Source of the DNA: Actinophytocola sp963727495
Lineage (GTDB): Bacteria; Actinomycetota; Actinomycetes; Mycobacteriales; Pseudonocardiaceae
NCBI GenBank assembly: GCA_963727495.1
Contig: CAVSGQ010000007.1
Location: 1,302,001-1,366,000, forward strand
Direction: 5' to 3'
Length of the DNA: 64,000 bases
A program made the translations under genes and the position numbers. Below are positions 17,586 through 26,633 of this stretch, piece by piece (the first letter of the stretch is position 1; every line of letters begins with the position of its first letter). The notes under the pieces were generated by a model. That model worked only from the letters and a program-made list of their open reading frames with translations. It did not search any database and was not told the DNA's origin.

Positions 17586-18939
17586 GTGAACCTGCCTGGT
17601 CAGCACCCTCCCGGCCAGACCCGGGACCCGCGGCGGCTGGTGCCGCGCACCGATGAGGTGCTGGCCGACCCGCGGCTGGTGGCGGCGGCCGACCGGGTCG
17701 GGCGCCCCGCGGTGAAGCGGGCGGTGGTCGCCGCGCAGGAGCGGGCCCGGACCGGCGCGCTGGCCCCGTCGGCCGTCGCGGACGCCGCGGTGGCGGCGCT
17801 GCCGGCCCGCGCGTCCAGCCTGGGCCCGGTGATCAACGCGACCGGGGTCCTGCTGCACACCAACCTCGGCCGGGCGCCGCTGTCCCCGGCGGCGACCGAC
17901 GCGGTCCTCGCGGCCGCGGGCCCCACGGCGGTCGAGCTGGACCTGGCGACGGGCAGCCGGTCCGGCCGGGGCCGCGGTGCGATCGATGCGCTCGCCGACG
18001 CGGTGCCCGACGCGGAGGCGGTGCACGTGGTCAACAACGGCGCGGCCGCCCTCGCGCTGGCCGCGACCGCGCTGGCGGCCGGCCGCGAGATCGTGATCAG
18101 CCGCGGCGAGCTGGTCGAGATCGGCGACGGCTTCCGCCTGCCGGACCTGCTGACCAGCACCGGCGCCACGCTGCGCGAGGTCGGCACCACCAACCGCACC
18201 GCGCCCGCCGACTACACCGCCGCGATCGGCCCGGCGACCGGGTTCGTGCTGAAGGTGCACCCGTCGAACTTCGTGGTCACCGGGTTCACCGCGGACGTGC
18301 CGGTCGCCACCCTCGCCACGATGGGCGTTGCGGTGGTCGCCGACATCGGCTCGGGCCTGCTGGCGCCGCACCCGCTGCTGCCCGGCGAGCCGGACGCGGC
18401 CTCGACCCTGCGCGCGGGTGCGGACCTGGTGATCGCCAGCGGCGACAAGCTGCTGGGCGGCCCGCAGTGCGGCCTGATCCTCGGCCGGGCGGAGGCGGTG
18501 CGGCGGCTGCGGCGCCACCCGCTGGCGCGAGCACTGCGCTGCGGCAAGCTGACCCTGGCCGCGCTGGAGGCGACCCTGCGGGTGCCGCCGACGCCGACCG
18601 CGCGGGCGCTGCGCGGCGGGCGGGCGGACCTGCGCGCCCGCGCCGGGAAGCTCGCCGAGGTGCTGCGCGCGCACGGGGTCGACGCCGCACCCGCCGACAC
18701 CGAGGCGACCGTCGGCGGCGGCGGCGCGCCCGGGGTGGCGCTCCCGAGCGCGGCGGTCCGCCTCCCGGAGCCCTACGCGTCCCGGCTGCGCCGCGCCGAG
18801 CACCCCGTCGTCGGGCGGGTGGCGGGCGGGCACTGCCTGCTCGACCTGATCGCCGTGCCCGAGGAGCGACGACCAGTCCTTGGTGGACACCGTGCTGGCC
18901 GTCACGGACCGGCCGCACCACAACGAAAGGAACCGATGA
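17586..18939 (+). pseudogene. selA: L-seryl-tRNA(Sec) selenium transferase SelA, one frameshift near the C-terminus
   Basis: SelA converts Ser-tRNA(Sec) to Sec-tRNA(Sec) with selenophosphate, using PLP. Family motifs include VINATGVLLHTNLGRAPLS and IASGDKLLGGPQCG with PLP-lysine K288. At about 18867 one extra base throws the frame; removing it gives a normal ending (DDQSLVDTVLAVTDRP) and a TGA at 18937-18939 that overlaps the next ATG as ATGA, 450 residues in all. As written, the frame instead runs on into the hydratase and makes a false fusion. The break is only about 23 codons before the end, so function may survive if it is real. Confidence 0.85.
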
Positions 18940-19682
18940 GCGCCACGATCGACGTCGACATCGCCGACGGCATCGCCACCATCACCCTGACCTCGGAGCG
19001 GACCCGCAACGCGCTGAACCCCGACTCGTCGCGGCGGCTCGTGGAGGTGTGCGACGAGGTCGACGCGAACGCCGGCGTCGGCGCCGTGATCGTGCGCGGT
19101 GGCGGCGGCACGTTCTGCTCCGGCGCCGAGCGGGAGCTGCTCGCCAGGGCCGGCGAGGACCCGGCCGACCCCGAGCGCTTCACCGAGCTGGGCGCGGTCT
19201 ACGAGGCGTTCGTGCGCGTGGGGAGCATGTCCGTGCCGACGATCGCCGCCGTGCGGGGCGCCGCCGTCGGCGCCGGGGTGAACCTGCTGCTGGCCACCGA
19301 CCTGCGGATCGTGGCGCGGGACGCGCGGATCATCGCCGGGTTCACCCGCATCGGCCTGCACCCCGGCGGCGGCCACTTCACGCTGCTGGGCAGGCTCGTG
19401 GGGCGCGAGGCGGCCGCGGCCATCGGCCTGTTCGGCGCGGAGGTGTCCGGCTCCCGGGCGGCCGAGCTCGGGCTGGCCTGGGAGGCGGTCGACGCCGACG
19501 AGGTCGACGCCCGGGCCCGCGAGCTGGCCGCCACGGCCGCGCGCGACCCGGAGCTGGCCCGCCGGGTGCTCGGCTCGCTGCGCCGCGAGCTGGACCCGCC
19601 GGGCGTGTCCTGGCCGGCCGCGCTGGAGCTGGAGCGGGGCTCGCAGATGTGGTCGCTGCGGCGGCGGAACAAGAAGGGCTGA
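18936..19682 (+). CDS. Enoyl-CoA hydratase/isomerase family protein
   Basis: 248 residues of the crotonase fold: ERTRNALNPDSSRRLVEVCD early, oxyanion-hole motif GGGTFCSGAE, then RGAAVGAGVNLLLATDLRIV. The usual catalytic Glu stretch is replaced by FTRIGLHPGGGHFTLL, so standard hydratase activity is uncertain; it may be another crotonase activity. It is coupled to selA by ATGA and convergent with the GntR gene 15 bp away. Its place in a selenium cassette is unexplained. Confidence 0.85.
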   Translation: MSATIDVDIADGIATITLTSERTRNALNPDSSRRLVEVCDEVDANAGVGAVIVRGGGGTFCSGAERELLARAGEDPADPERFTELGAVYEAFVRVGSMSVPTIAAVRGAAVGAGVNLLLATDLRIVARDARIIAGFTRIGLHPGGGHFTLLGRLVGREAAAAIGLFGAEVSGSRAAELGLAWEAVDADEVDARARELAATAARDPELARRVLGSLRRELDPPGVSWPAALELERGSQMWSLRRRNKKG

Positions 19683-19697
19683 GCCGGGCAGGGAACC

Positions 19698-20393
19698 TCA
19701 GCGCTCGCGGTCGGCCGCGGCCACCGCGCCGCCGACCGTGCGGATGACCTCCAGGGTCGTCGCCCGGTGCCTGGCCATCCAGCCGTTCACCGCGCCCACG
19801 TCGCGGGCCTCGAACGCCCGCATGAGCGCGTCGTGCTGGTCCTGCAACAGGTCCCGCGGCACCCGCGGGTAGACCAGCGAGTTCTGGTAGCGGGCGGACG
19901 CGTCCCACAGGTGCGTGATGAACCGGAGCAGGTGCGCGCTGCCGGTCCGCTCGAACGGTACGAAGTGGAACATCCGGTTCGCCTCGACGAACGCCGCGAC
20001 GTCGCCGGCCCGCACGGCCACCACCATGTCGGCGTTGAGCTGCCGCATCCGACACAGGTCCGGCTCCTCGAGCCTCGGCACGCCGAGCCGGTGCGCCTCG
20101 TCCTCGAGCACCTGCCGCCAGTGGTAGATGTCCTCGATCTCGTCCCGGGACAGCTCGGCGACGAAGTAGCCGACCCGCGGGATGCGCGTGACGTGGCCGA
20201 CCGCCTCGAGGGCGGCGAGCGCCTCGCGGACCGGGATGTGCGACACGCCGAGATCCTCGGCGAGCCGGGCGGGGGACAGCCGGGTGCCCGGTGGAAGGTC
20301 ACCGGAGGCGATCGCGCCGGCCAGGCGGCGTGCCACGAAGTCGTGCAGGCCGTCCGGCCTGCCGGCCCCGCCCGTGATCGGCGTGCCCGCCAT
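19698..20393 (-). CDS. GntR-family regulator (FadR/FCD subgroup)
   Basis: 231 residues. The winged helix-turn-helix reads GTRLSPARLAEDLGVSHIPV followed by REALAALEAVG at about residues 36-67. The FCD effector domain follows, with metal/ligand-type residues in RQVLEDEAHRL, DVAAFVEANRMFH and QDQHDALMRAF. Members sense organic acids. It may control the convergent hydratase or selB; no operator was identified. ATG at 20393 follows GAGG. Confidence 0.9.
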   Translation of the reverse strand: MAGTPITGGAGRPDGLHDFVARRLAGAIASGDLPPGTRLSPARLAEDLGVSHIPVREALAALEAVGHVTRIPRVGYFVAELSRDEIEDIYHWRQVLEDEAHRLGVPRLEEPDLCRMRQLNADMVVAVRAGDVAAFVEANRMFHFVPFERTGSAHLLRFITHLWDASARYQNSLVYPRVPRDLLQDQHDALMRAFEARDVGAVNGWMARHRATTLEVIRTVGGAVAAADRER

Positions 20394-20453
20394 GGCACCT
20401 CCTCGCGCTCCGGTGCGCGTCGGCGACGCAGGGTGAATCTCACGATATAGCCA

Positions 20454-22232
20454 TCAGGTCACCCGGCGCAGGCTCGCGTCCAGCCGGACGGTGTGGCCGA
20501 GCGAGTCGAGGTGCTCCAGCAGCGGCACCGCCACCCGCCGCGTCGTGCCCAGCGCCCGCCGGGCGTCGGAGAGCGTGAACGGCCGGCCGATCCGGGCCAG
20601 CCCGGCGACCGCGACCTCGGGCGCCGCCGGGTGCACGACCACCTCGCCGGGCAGCCGCAACACCATGCCGGCGGCCGCGGCCGCCGCGAGGACCTCGCGG
20701 GTCAGACCGGCCCCGGCGAGCTCGGGCGCGCTGGGCGCGTCCAGCGGGTTCGCCTCCAGCCGGCGGACGACCTCGTCGAGCGCGCGGCGGGTGGCGTCGC
20801 CGAACGCGGGCGCCGTCCCGGGCCGGACGATCCGCCCGCCGCGCGCCACGAGTGCCCCTCCGGAGTCCCGGACCAGCGCCTCGACCAGTCCCAGGTCGGG
20901 CACGCCGATCGCCTGTGCGGCCGCCTTGGCCGGCAGGCCCGGCTCCAGCGGCGCGGCCGCGCGGTACCCGTCGACCGCCTCCGCGAGCGCGGTGCCCCAG
21001 CGCCGCCACGTCCGCGGGTCCACCAGGTGGTCACCGACCTCGACCAGCCCGGCCGGCACCGGGTCGGCGGCACCCAGCACGCCGAGCGCGGCGAGCCGCT
21101 GCCTGGTGACGCTCCCCCGCCGGGCCACCTCGGCCGGCACGTCCGGCCGGCCGGTGGCCCGCGCCAGCTCGGCCGCCCGGCTCCGCGCGGCCCCGCGCCT
21201 GCGCAGCGGCGGCGGGTCGACGTCCAGCACCACCAGGCCGGTCGCCCGCCTGCTCGACGGCTCGCGCAGCACCGCGACGTCCCCCGGCTCGAGCGGGAGC
21301 GGCGACGCGAGCCGCAGCCTTGCGGTGTCCGCGCCGAGCGGGCGCACCCGGCAGGGCACGGCCGCGGATCCGATGTGCAGCAGCACGTCACCGGGCAGCT
21401 CGTCCGGCGCGAGCGAGGACAGCCGCACGTCGGCGGCGCGGGTGAGCGCCCACCGGTCCGGCGTGACCAGCGCGTGGCCGCGGCGGACGTCATCGACCGC
21501 GACGCCGCGGAGGTTGACCGCGACCCGGGCGACCGCGGCCACCTCGTCGTGCTTGTCCCCCAACGACTCCAGCCCGCGCACCCGGACGTCGGTCCCGGCC
21601 GGGGCGAGCCGCAGGCGCTCGCCGGCGCGGATCGTGCCGGCGCCCAGCGTCCCGGTGACGACCGTGCCGCTGCCCCGCACGGTGAACGCCCGGTCGACGA
21701 ACAGCCGGACCCGGCCCCCGGTCACCGGCTCGGGCAGGCTGGCGACGAGCCTGCCCAGGGCCGAGCGCAGTTCCTCGAGCCCGGCTCCGGTGACCGCGCT
21801 GACCGCGACCGCCTCGACCGCGCCCAGCGACGTCCCGGCCAGCCGCGCGCGGGCGTCGGCGAGGGCCGGACCGGGGTCGGCGAGGTCGGCGCGGCTGACC
21901 GCGAGCAGGCCGTGCCGCACCCCGAGGGAGTCGAGCAGGGCGACGTGCTCGGCGGTCTGCGCGCGCCAGCCCTCGTCGGCCGCGACCACCACGACCACGG
22001 CGGGCACCGGCCCGACCCCGGCGAGGGTCGTGCCGACGAACCGCTCGTGGCCCGGCACGTCGACGAACGCCACGGTCTCGCCGCCGGCCAGGGTGGTCCA
22101 CGCGAACCCGAGGTCCAGGGTCATGCCGCGGCGACGCTCCTCGGCCAGTCGGTCGGGCTCGACGCCGGTCAGCGCGCGGACCAGCGCCGACTTGCCGTGG
22201 TCGACGTGACCGGCGGTGGCGATCACGTGCAT
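20454..22232 (-). CDS. selB: Selenocysteine-specific elongation factor SelB
   Basis: 592 residues. The N-terminus MHVIATAGHVDHGKSALVRA is the GTPase G1 motif and DVPGHERFVG is G3; the C-terminal third holds winged-helix repeats (for example LTREVLAAAAAAGMVLRLPG) that bind the SECIS hairpin. SelB delivers Sec-tRNA(Sec) to in-frame UGA codons. ATG at 22232 is chosen because GGGGGA lies 6 bases upstream; another ATG at 22253 would nearly touch the tRNA gene. It lies 23 bp downstream of tRNA-Sec on the same strand, so both are probably co-transcribed. Confidence 0.95.
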   Translation of the reverse strand: MHVIATAGHVDHGKSALVRALTGVEPDRLAEERRRGMTLDLGFAWTTLAGGETVAFVDVPGHERFVGTTLAGVGPVPAVVVVVAADEGWRAQTAEHVALLDSLGVRHGLLAVSRADLADPGPALADARARLAGTSLGAVEAVAVSAVTGAGLEELRSALGRLVASLPEPVTGGRVRLFVDRAFTVRGSGTVVTGTLGAGTIRAGERLRLAPAGTDVRVRGLESLGDKHDEVAAVARVAVNLRGVAVDDVRRGHALVTPDRWALTRAADVRLSSLAPDELPGDVLLHIGSAAVPCRVRPLGADTARLRLASPLPLEPGDVAVLREPSSRRATGLVVLDVDPPPLRRRGAARSRAAELARATGRPDVPAEVARRGSVTRQRLAALGVLGAADPVPAGLVEVGDHLVDPRTWRRWGTALAEAVDGYRAAAPLEPGLPAKAAAQAIGVPDLGLVEALVRDSGGALVARGGRIVRPGTAPAFGDATRRALDEVVRRLEANPLDAPSAPELAGAGLTREVLAAAAAAGMVLRLPGEVVVHPAAPEVAVAGLARIGRPFTLSDARRALGTTRRVAVPLLEHLDSLGHTVRLDASLRRVT

Positions 22233-22255
22233 TCTGCCGTCCCCCTGCGTCACGA

Positions 22256-22351
22256 TGGCGGAGGCGGACAGGAATCGAACCTGCCTGACCCGGGTACCGG
22301 GTCACGTCGGTTTTGAAGACCGCGGCGCCCACCAGGAACGCATACGCCTCC
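22256..22351 (-). tRNA. selC: tRNA-Sec (anticodon TCA)
   Basis: On the minus strand the acceptor arm GGAGGCG (22351-22345) pairs with CGCCTCC (22266-22260), followed by an unpaired base and an encoded CCA (22258-22256). The anticodon loop is CTTCAAA with TCA at 22316-22314. The T loop is GGTTCGATTCC, and there is a long variable arm built around CCCGGGTACC-type pairing. Length is 96 nt. The UGA-reading anticodon, long variable arm and neighbours selB and selD make this selC. Confidence 0.97.
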
Positions 22352-22385
22352 ACCGGAAAGGGTATTGCTCCCTATCGTGACAGGC

Positions 22386-23390
22386 ATGACGAGTATCCGG
22401 CTGACGCAGTACGCCCACGGCGGCGGCTGCGCGTGCAAGATCCCGCCCGGCGAGCTCGAGGACATGGTCCGCGGGCTGGTGGGCGGCGGCCCGCCGGACT
22501 CCACGGCCCCGGCCGAACTGCTCGTCGGCCTGGACCACGGCGACGACGCCGCGGCGGTGCGGCTCGACGGCGACACCGCGGTACTGTCCACAACGGACTT
22601 CTTCACCCCGGTCGTCGACGATCCCTACGACTGGGGCCGGATCGCGGCGGCCAACGCGCTGTCGGACATCTACGCGATGGGCGGCAGGCCGCTGCTCGCG
22701 GTCAACCTGCTCGGCTGGCCGCGTGACGTGCTGCCGGCCGAGCTCGCGACCGAGGTGCTGCGCGGCGGTCTCGCGGTCGCCGGGGCGGCGGGCTGCCACC
22801 TGGCCGGCGGGCACTCGATCGACGACCCCGAACCCAAGTACGGCCTCGCTGTGACCGGGACCGCGCACCCGGACCGCCTGCTGCGCAACGACTCCGCGGT
22901 CGCCGGGCTGCCGATCAGCCTCACCAAGCCGCTCGGCGTCGGCGTGCTGAACAACCGGCACAAGCAGACCGGCGAGGTGTTCGCGCACGCGGTCGAGTCG
23001 ATGGCCGCGCTGAACCGGGACGCCGCGCTGGCGGCCGTCGCGGCGGGCGTGCGCGCGGCGACCGACGTGACCGGCTTCGGGCTGCTCGGCCACCTGCACA
23101 AGATGGCGCGGGCGAGCGGCGTGACCGCGCTGGTGTCGGCGTCCGCGGTGCCCTACCTCGACGGCGCCGAGACCGCCGCGCGGGAGGGCTACGTGTCCGG
23201 CGGCACGCGGCGCAACCTCGACTGGGTGCGCCCGCACCTCGACCCCGACGGCGTCGACGAGCTCACCCTGTTGCTGCTCGCGGACGCGCAGACCTCGGGC
23301 GGCCTGCTGGTCGCGGGCGAGGTACCCGGCGCGGCCGTGATCGGCGAGTTCGTGCCGGCCGTGGCGGGTGTCACCGTCCGGGTCCGGTGA
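22386..23390 (+). CDS. selD: Selenide, water dikinase SelD
   Basis: 334 residues; makes selenophosphate from selenide and ATP for SelA. The active-site segment is HGGGCACKIP with C15, C17 and K18, equivalent to Cys17, Cys19 and Lys20 of the E. coli enzyme. LDHGDDAAAVRL and TTDFFTPVVDDPYDWGRIAA are ATP/metal-binding family motifs. It is a cysteine form, not itself a selenoprotein. ATG at 22386 is preferred to an ATG at 22365. It is divergent from tRNA-Sec/selB with only 34 bp between. Confidence 0.95.
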   Translation: MTSIRLTQYAHGGGCACKIPPGELEDMVRGLVGGGPPDSTAPAELLVGLDHGDDAAAVRLDGDTAVLSTTDFFTPVVDDPYDWGRIAAANALSDIYAMGGRPLLAVNLLGWPRDVLPAELATEVLRGGLAVAGAAGCHLAGGHSIDDPEPKYGLAVTGTAHPDRLLRNDSAVAGLPISLTKPLGVGVLNNRHKQTGEVFAHAVESMAALNRDAALAAVAAGVRAATDVTGFGLLGHLHKMARASGVTALVSASAVPYLDGAETAAREGYVSGGTRRNLDWVRPHLDPDGVDELTLLLLADAQTSGGLLVAGEVPGAAVIGEFVPAVAGVTVRVR

Positions 23391-23418
23391 CACCCTCGGC
23401 GGCGTGGCCTCGGTTTGG

Positions 23419-24856
23419 TCAGGCGTCGACCTCCGAGCGGTCGCCGCCCCACAGGGTGTGGAAGCTGCCCTCCCGGTCCACCCGCCGGTAGGTGTGCGCG
23501 CCGAAGTAGTCGCGCAGACCCTGGATCAGCGCGGCGGGCAGCCGCTGCGCGCGCAGCCCGTCGTAGTACGCGAGCGAGGAGGAGAACGCCGGCGTCGGGA
23601 TGCCCGCCCGCGCGGCGTGCGCGACGACCCGGCGCCAGGCGTCCTGGCCCTGCGCGACCGCGTCCCGGAAGTACGGGGCGACCAGCAGCGACTCCAGCGC
23701 GGGATGCGCCTCGTAGGCCTCCCGGATCCGGTCCAGGAACCGGGCGCGGATGATGCAGCCGCCGCGCCAGATGGTGGCCATCGCGCCGAGGTCGATGTTC
23801 CAGCCGTACTCCCTGCTCGCCGCCGCCATCTGGTCGTAGCCCTGCGCGTACGCGACGACCTTCGACGCGTACAGCGCCTTGCGCACGTCGTCGACGAACC
23901 CGTCACGGTCCACGGCGTCCTCCGGCGCGCCGGGCCCGGGCAGCGCCTCGCGGGCGGCGGCACGCTGCCCGGGGTGCGCGGACAGCGCGCGGGCGAACGT
24001 GGCCTCGGCGATCCCGGTCACCGGCACGCCCAGGTCCAGTGCGGTCTGCACGGTCCACCGGCCGGTTCCCTTCTGCTCGGCCTGGTCCAGCACGACGTCG
24101 ACGAAACGCCTTCCCGGTGGCCGCGTCGGTGTGGCCGAGCACCTCGGCGGTGATCTCGATCAGGAACGACTCCAGGTCCCCGGAGTTCCACTCGGCGAAG
24201 ATCGCCGCGAGCTCCGCCGGGGTGGCGCCCAGCCCGTCGCGGAGCAGGTGGTAGGCCTCGGCGATCAGCTGCATGTCGGCGTACTCGATGCCGTTGTGCA
24301 CCATCTTGACGAAGTGGCCCGCGCCGTCCGGGCCGACGTGGGTGCAGCACGGCGTGCCGTCCACCTGCGCGGCGATCGACTCGAACATCGGGCCGAGCGC
24401 GGCGTAGGACTCCGCGGAGCCGCCCGGCATGATGCTCGGGCCGAGCAGCGCGCCCTCCTCGCCGCCGGACACGCCGGCGCCGACGAAGTGCAGCCCGCGC
24501 TCGCGCAGGTCGGCCTCGCGCCGGCGGGTGTCGGCGAAGTGCGCGTTGCCGCAGTCGATGACGATGTCCCCGTCCTCCAGCAGCGGCACGAGCTCGTCGA
24601 TGACCGCGTCGGTGGGCGCACCGGCCTTCACCATGATCACCACGCGCCGGGGGCGCTCGAGCGCCGCCACGAACTCCTCCAGCGACTCGGTCGGCACGAA
24701 GGTGCCCTCGTCGCCGTGCTCCTCGACCAGCGACTTGGTCCGTGCCGCGGTCCGGTTGTGCAACGCCACCGCGTGCCCGTGCCGGGCGAGGTTGCGGGCG
24801 AGGTTGCGGCCCATGACCGCGAGGCCGGTGACGCCGATCTGTGCCGGAGTTGCCAT
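23419..24856 (-). pseudogene. gnd: 6-phosphogluconate dehydrogenase (decarboxylating), one frameshift
   Basis: The oxidative pentose-phosphate enzyme that makes ribulose-5-phosphate, CO2 and NADPH. The N-terminal part has TGLAVMGRNLARNLARHGHA for cofactor binding, GVSGGEEGALLGPSIMPGG and HFVKMVHNGIEYADMQL with the catalytic Lys. At 24104-24106 a run of three A (T on the coding strand) breaks the frame inside the conserved GKAF-VDVVLDQAEQKGTG segment; deleting one base restores 478 residues. The remainder includes EYGWNIDLGAMATIWRGGCI. A homopolymer site in a housekeeping gene suggests an assembly error. Confidence 0.88.
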
Positions 24857-24966
24857 GTGGGTCCTCTCAGTGCTCTGTCCGGGAGCTTCCTGGCCGCAAC
24901 CTTGCCGCAGGATCGTCCCGATGTCAGCACGGGGATGGCGCTCGCCTCCGCGGTTAGGCTGGCCGC

Positions 24967-25623
24967 ATGCTGCTGGCCGAGGAGTTGTTGCTGCTGGCGC
25001 TGGACGACGAGACCGGCCGGGTCGGGATCTCCGAGATCGACAAGGGTATCGCCGGCGCGGTCCTGATCGAGCTTGCGCTGCTCGACCGGGTCCGGGTGGC
25101 CGAGAAGGGCGAGTCCGTGCGGCGCGGGCGGCTCGTGGTGCGGCCCGGTCCGGCCCCCGCGCACCCGGTGCTGGCCGCCGGTCTCGGCGTGCTCGCCGAC
25201 CGCGAGGGCCGCAAGCCCGACCGGGTCGTCGACCGCCTGGCACGGGGCCTGCGCGAGCGGGTCGCCGCCGGGCTGGTCGAGGCGGGCGTGCTGCGCCGCG
25301 AGAGGCGCCGGGTGCTCGGTCTGTTCCCCGCCGAACGGCTGTTCGCCCGGGACACCGCTCACGAGGCGGCGGTCCGTGAGCGGATCAGCGCGGCGCTGGC
25401 CGGGGCGGCGCCCGACGAGCGCACTGCAGCCCTGATCGCGCTGCTGTCGGCGCTGAAAGCGGTGACCGCCGTGGTGGACGTGCCGGACCGGCGCGCCGCC
25501 CGGCGGCGGGCCAGGGAGATCGCCGAGGGCCAGTGGGCGGCCGCCGCCGTCCGCAAGGCCGTCCAGGCGACCAACGCCGCCGTCACCGCCGCCGTCACCG
25601 CCGCGGCGACCACCGGCACCTGA
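24967..25623 (+). CDS. GPP34 (GOLPH3/Vps74-like) family protein
   Basis: 218 residues. The opening MLLAEELLLLALDDETGRVG and the following AGAVLIELALLDRV are the hallmarks of the GPP34 family, which binds phosphoinositides in eukaryotes and is common but uncharacterised in actinomycetes. DRLARGLRERVAAGLVEAGV and RRVLGLFPAERLF follow. The tail is Ala-rich. It is divergent from gnd, and its 3' end faces repeat array 2. Confidence 0.88.
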   Translation: MLLAEELLLLALDDETGRVGISEIDKGIAGAVLIELALLDRVRVAEKGESVRRGRLVVRPGPAPAHPVLAAGLGVLADREGRKPDRVVDRLARGLRERVAAGLVEAGVLRRERRRVLGLFPAERLFARDTAHEAAVRERISAALAGAAPDERTAALIALLSALKAVTAVVDVPDRRAARRRAREIAEGQWAAAAVRKAVQATNAAVTAAVTAAATTGT

Positions 25624-25659
25624 GCAACATCCCCATCCCCGTCCCACCCCCACCCGCCA

Positions 25660-25968
25660 AACCACCCCACGGCGAGCCGACCCCTCACACGATCGAACCG
25701 ACCCCTCACACAGGCGAGCCGACCCCTGGCGCAGCCGACCCGACCCCCCACGCAGCCGAACCGACCCGTGGCGCAGGCGAGCCGACCCCTCACGCGGCCG
25801 AGTCGACCCCTCACGCGGGCGAACCGATCCGCCGACGGCGCACCGTAGAGCGTCGTTCGACGGGGTCGGCGACGCCCAGCGTCGGCTCGACCGCGCCACA
25901 AGACGACTCGACCGCGCCGGGGGTCGGGTCGACCGCGCCGGGGGTCGGGGCGGCTGCGGGGCGGGGGA
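25660..25968. repeat. Repeat array 2 between convergent genes, with a conserved core
   Basis: Left units such as CGAGCCGACCCCTCACGCGG recur about every 21 bp from about 25670 to 25830. After a core at 25841-25885 the orientation flips to units such as GGCTCGACCGCGCCACAAGA and GGGGGTCGGGTCGACCGCGC. The core reverse complement begins CCGACGCTGGGCGTCGCCGA and recurs in array 3. The array fills almost all of 25624-25970 between the GPP34 gene (+) and an ABC permease (-). Confidence 0.85.
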
Positions 25969-25970
25969 GG

Positions 25971-26633
25971 TCAGTCGCGGCGGGTGACGGCGAGCTGGGT
26001 GAGCGCGACGCTCCCGGCCAGCAGGGCGACGGCCAGCGCGAGGTGGGCGGCGGCCGGCAGCAGCATGTCCGCGGCCGCGGTGCCCTCCCGGGTGAGCAGC
26101 GTGACCAGGGTGTTGACCGGCGGCAGCCCGCGTACGAGCAGGAACACCATCAGCAGCACCAGCGTCGCGAGCAGCGCGTAGCCCTGGCGGCGGATCACCA
26201 GCCGCGACGTCGGCAGGCCCACCGCGGTCCCGAAGCAGACACCGGTCAGCAGGGCCACCGCGCCGGCCACCTCCTCGACCGCCTCGAGGCCGCGGTTGCC
26301 GAGCACCACCGGGAGCGCCAGCAGCACGCCGACCAGCACCACGAACGTCGCCAGCACGACCAGCACCACCGCGACCAGCTGCTGCCACGACCGTCCGGAG
26401 TTGACCGCGGTGATGGACCGCTGCACCGGGTCCTCCGCGCTCGCCACCGCGGCGGTGAGCCACGCCGCGCACACGAACGCCACCGCGGTCATCGGCGCGA
26501 AGATCGGCAGCACCGGCTCGACGCCCGCGTCGTGCGCGAACGTGCCGATGCAGATCACGAACAGCAGCACCGGGGGCAGGTAGCGCTGCGAGTGCAGCAT
26601 GACGGCGACGGTGTAGCGGACGAGGGCGGTCAC
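25971..26633 (-). CDS. ABC transporter permease-like membrane protein
   Basis: 220 residues with six hydrophobic helices: YLPPVLLFVICIGTF, MTAVAFVCAAWLTAAVA, LVAVVLVVLATFVVLVGVLL and so on. A short cytoplasmic stretch ASAEDPVQRSITAVNSGRSW follows helix 2. No specific family is recognised. GTG start at 26633 overlaps the stop of the ATPase gene (GTGA), so it is the membrane partner of that ATPase. Confidence 0.8.
   Translation of the reverse strand: MTALVRYTVAVMLHSQRYLPPVLLFVICIGTFAHDAGVEPVLPIFAPMTAVAFVCAAWLTAAVASAEDPVQRSITAVNSGRSWQQLVAVVLVVLATFVVLVGVLLALPVVLGNRGLEAVEEVAGAVALLTGVCFGTAVGLPTSRLVIRRQGYALLATLVLLMVFLLVRGLPPVNTLVTLLTREGTAAADMLLPAAAHLALAVALLAGSVALTQLAVTRRD

Noticed and set aside
17586..19682. 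One 698-residue SelA-hydratase fusion protein
   Set aside because: The apparent fusion comes from one extra base at about 18867. Removing it restores a normal SelA C-terminus and an ATGA junction with the separate hydratase gene.
24094..24110. Programmed frameshifting in gnd or selA
   Set aside because: No slippery heptamer plus downstream structure typical of recoding was seen, and these families are not known to be recoded. Indel error or mutation is simpler.
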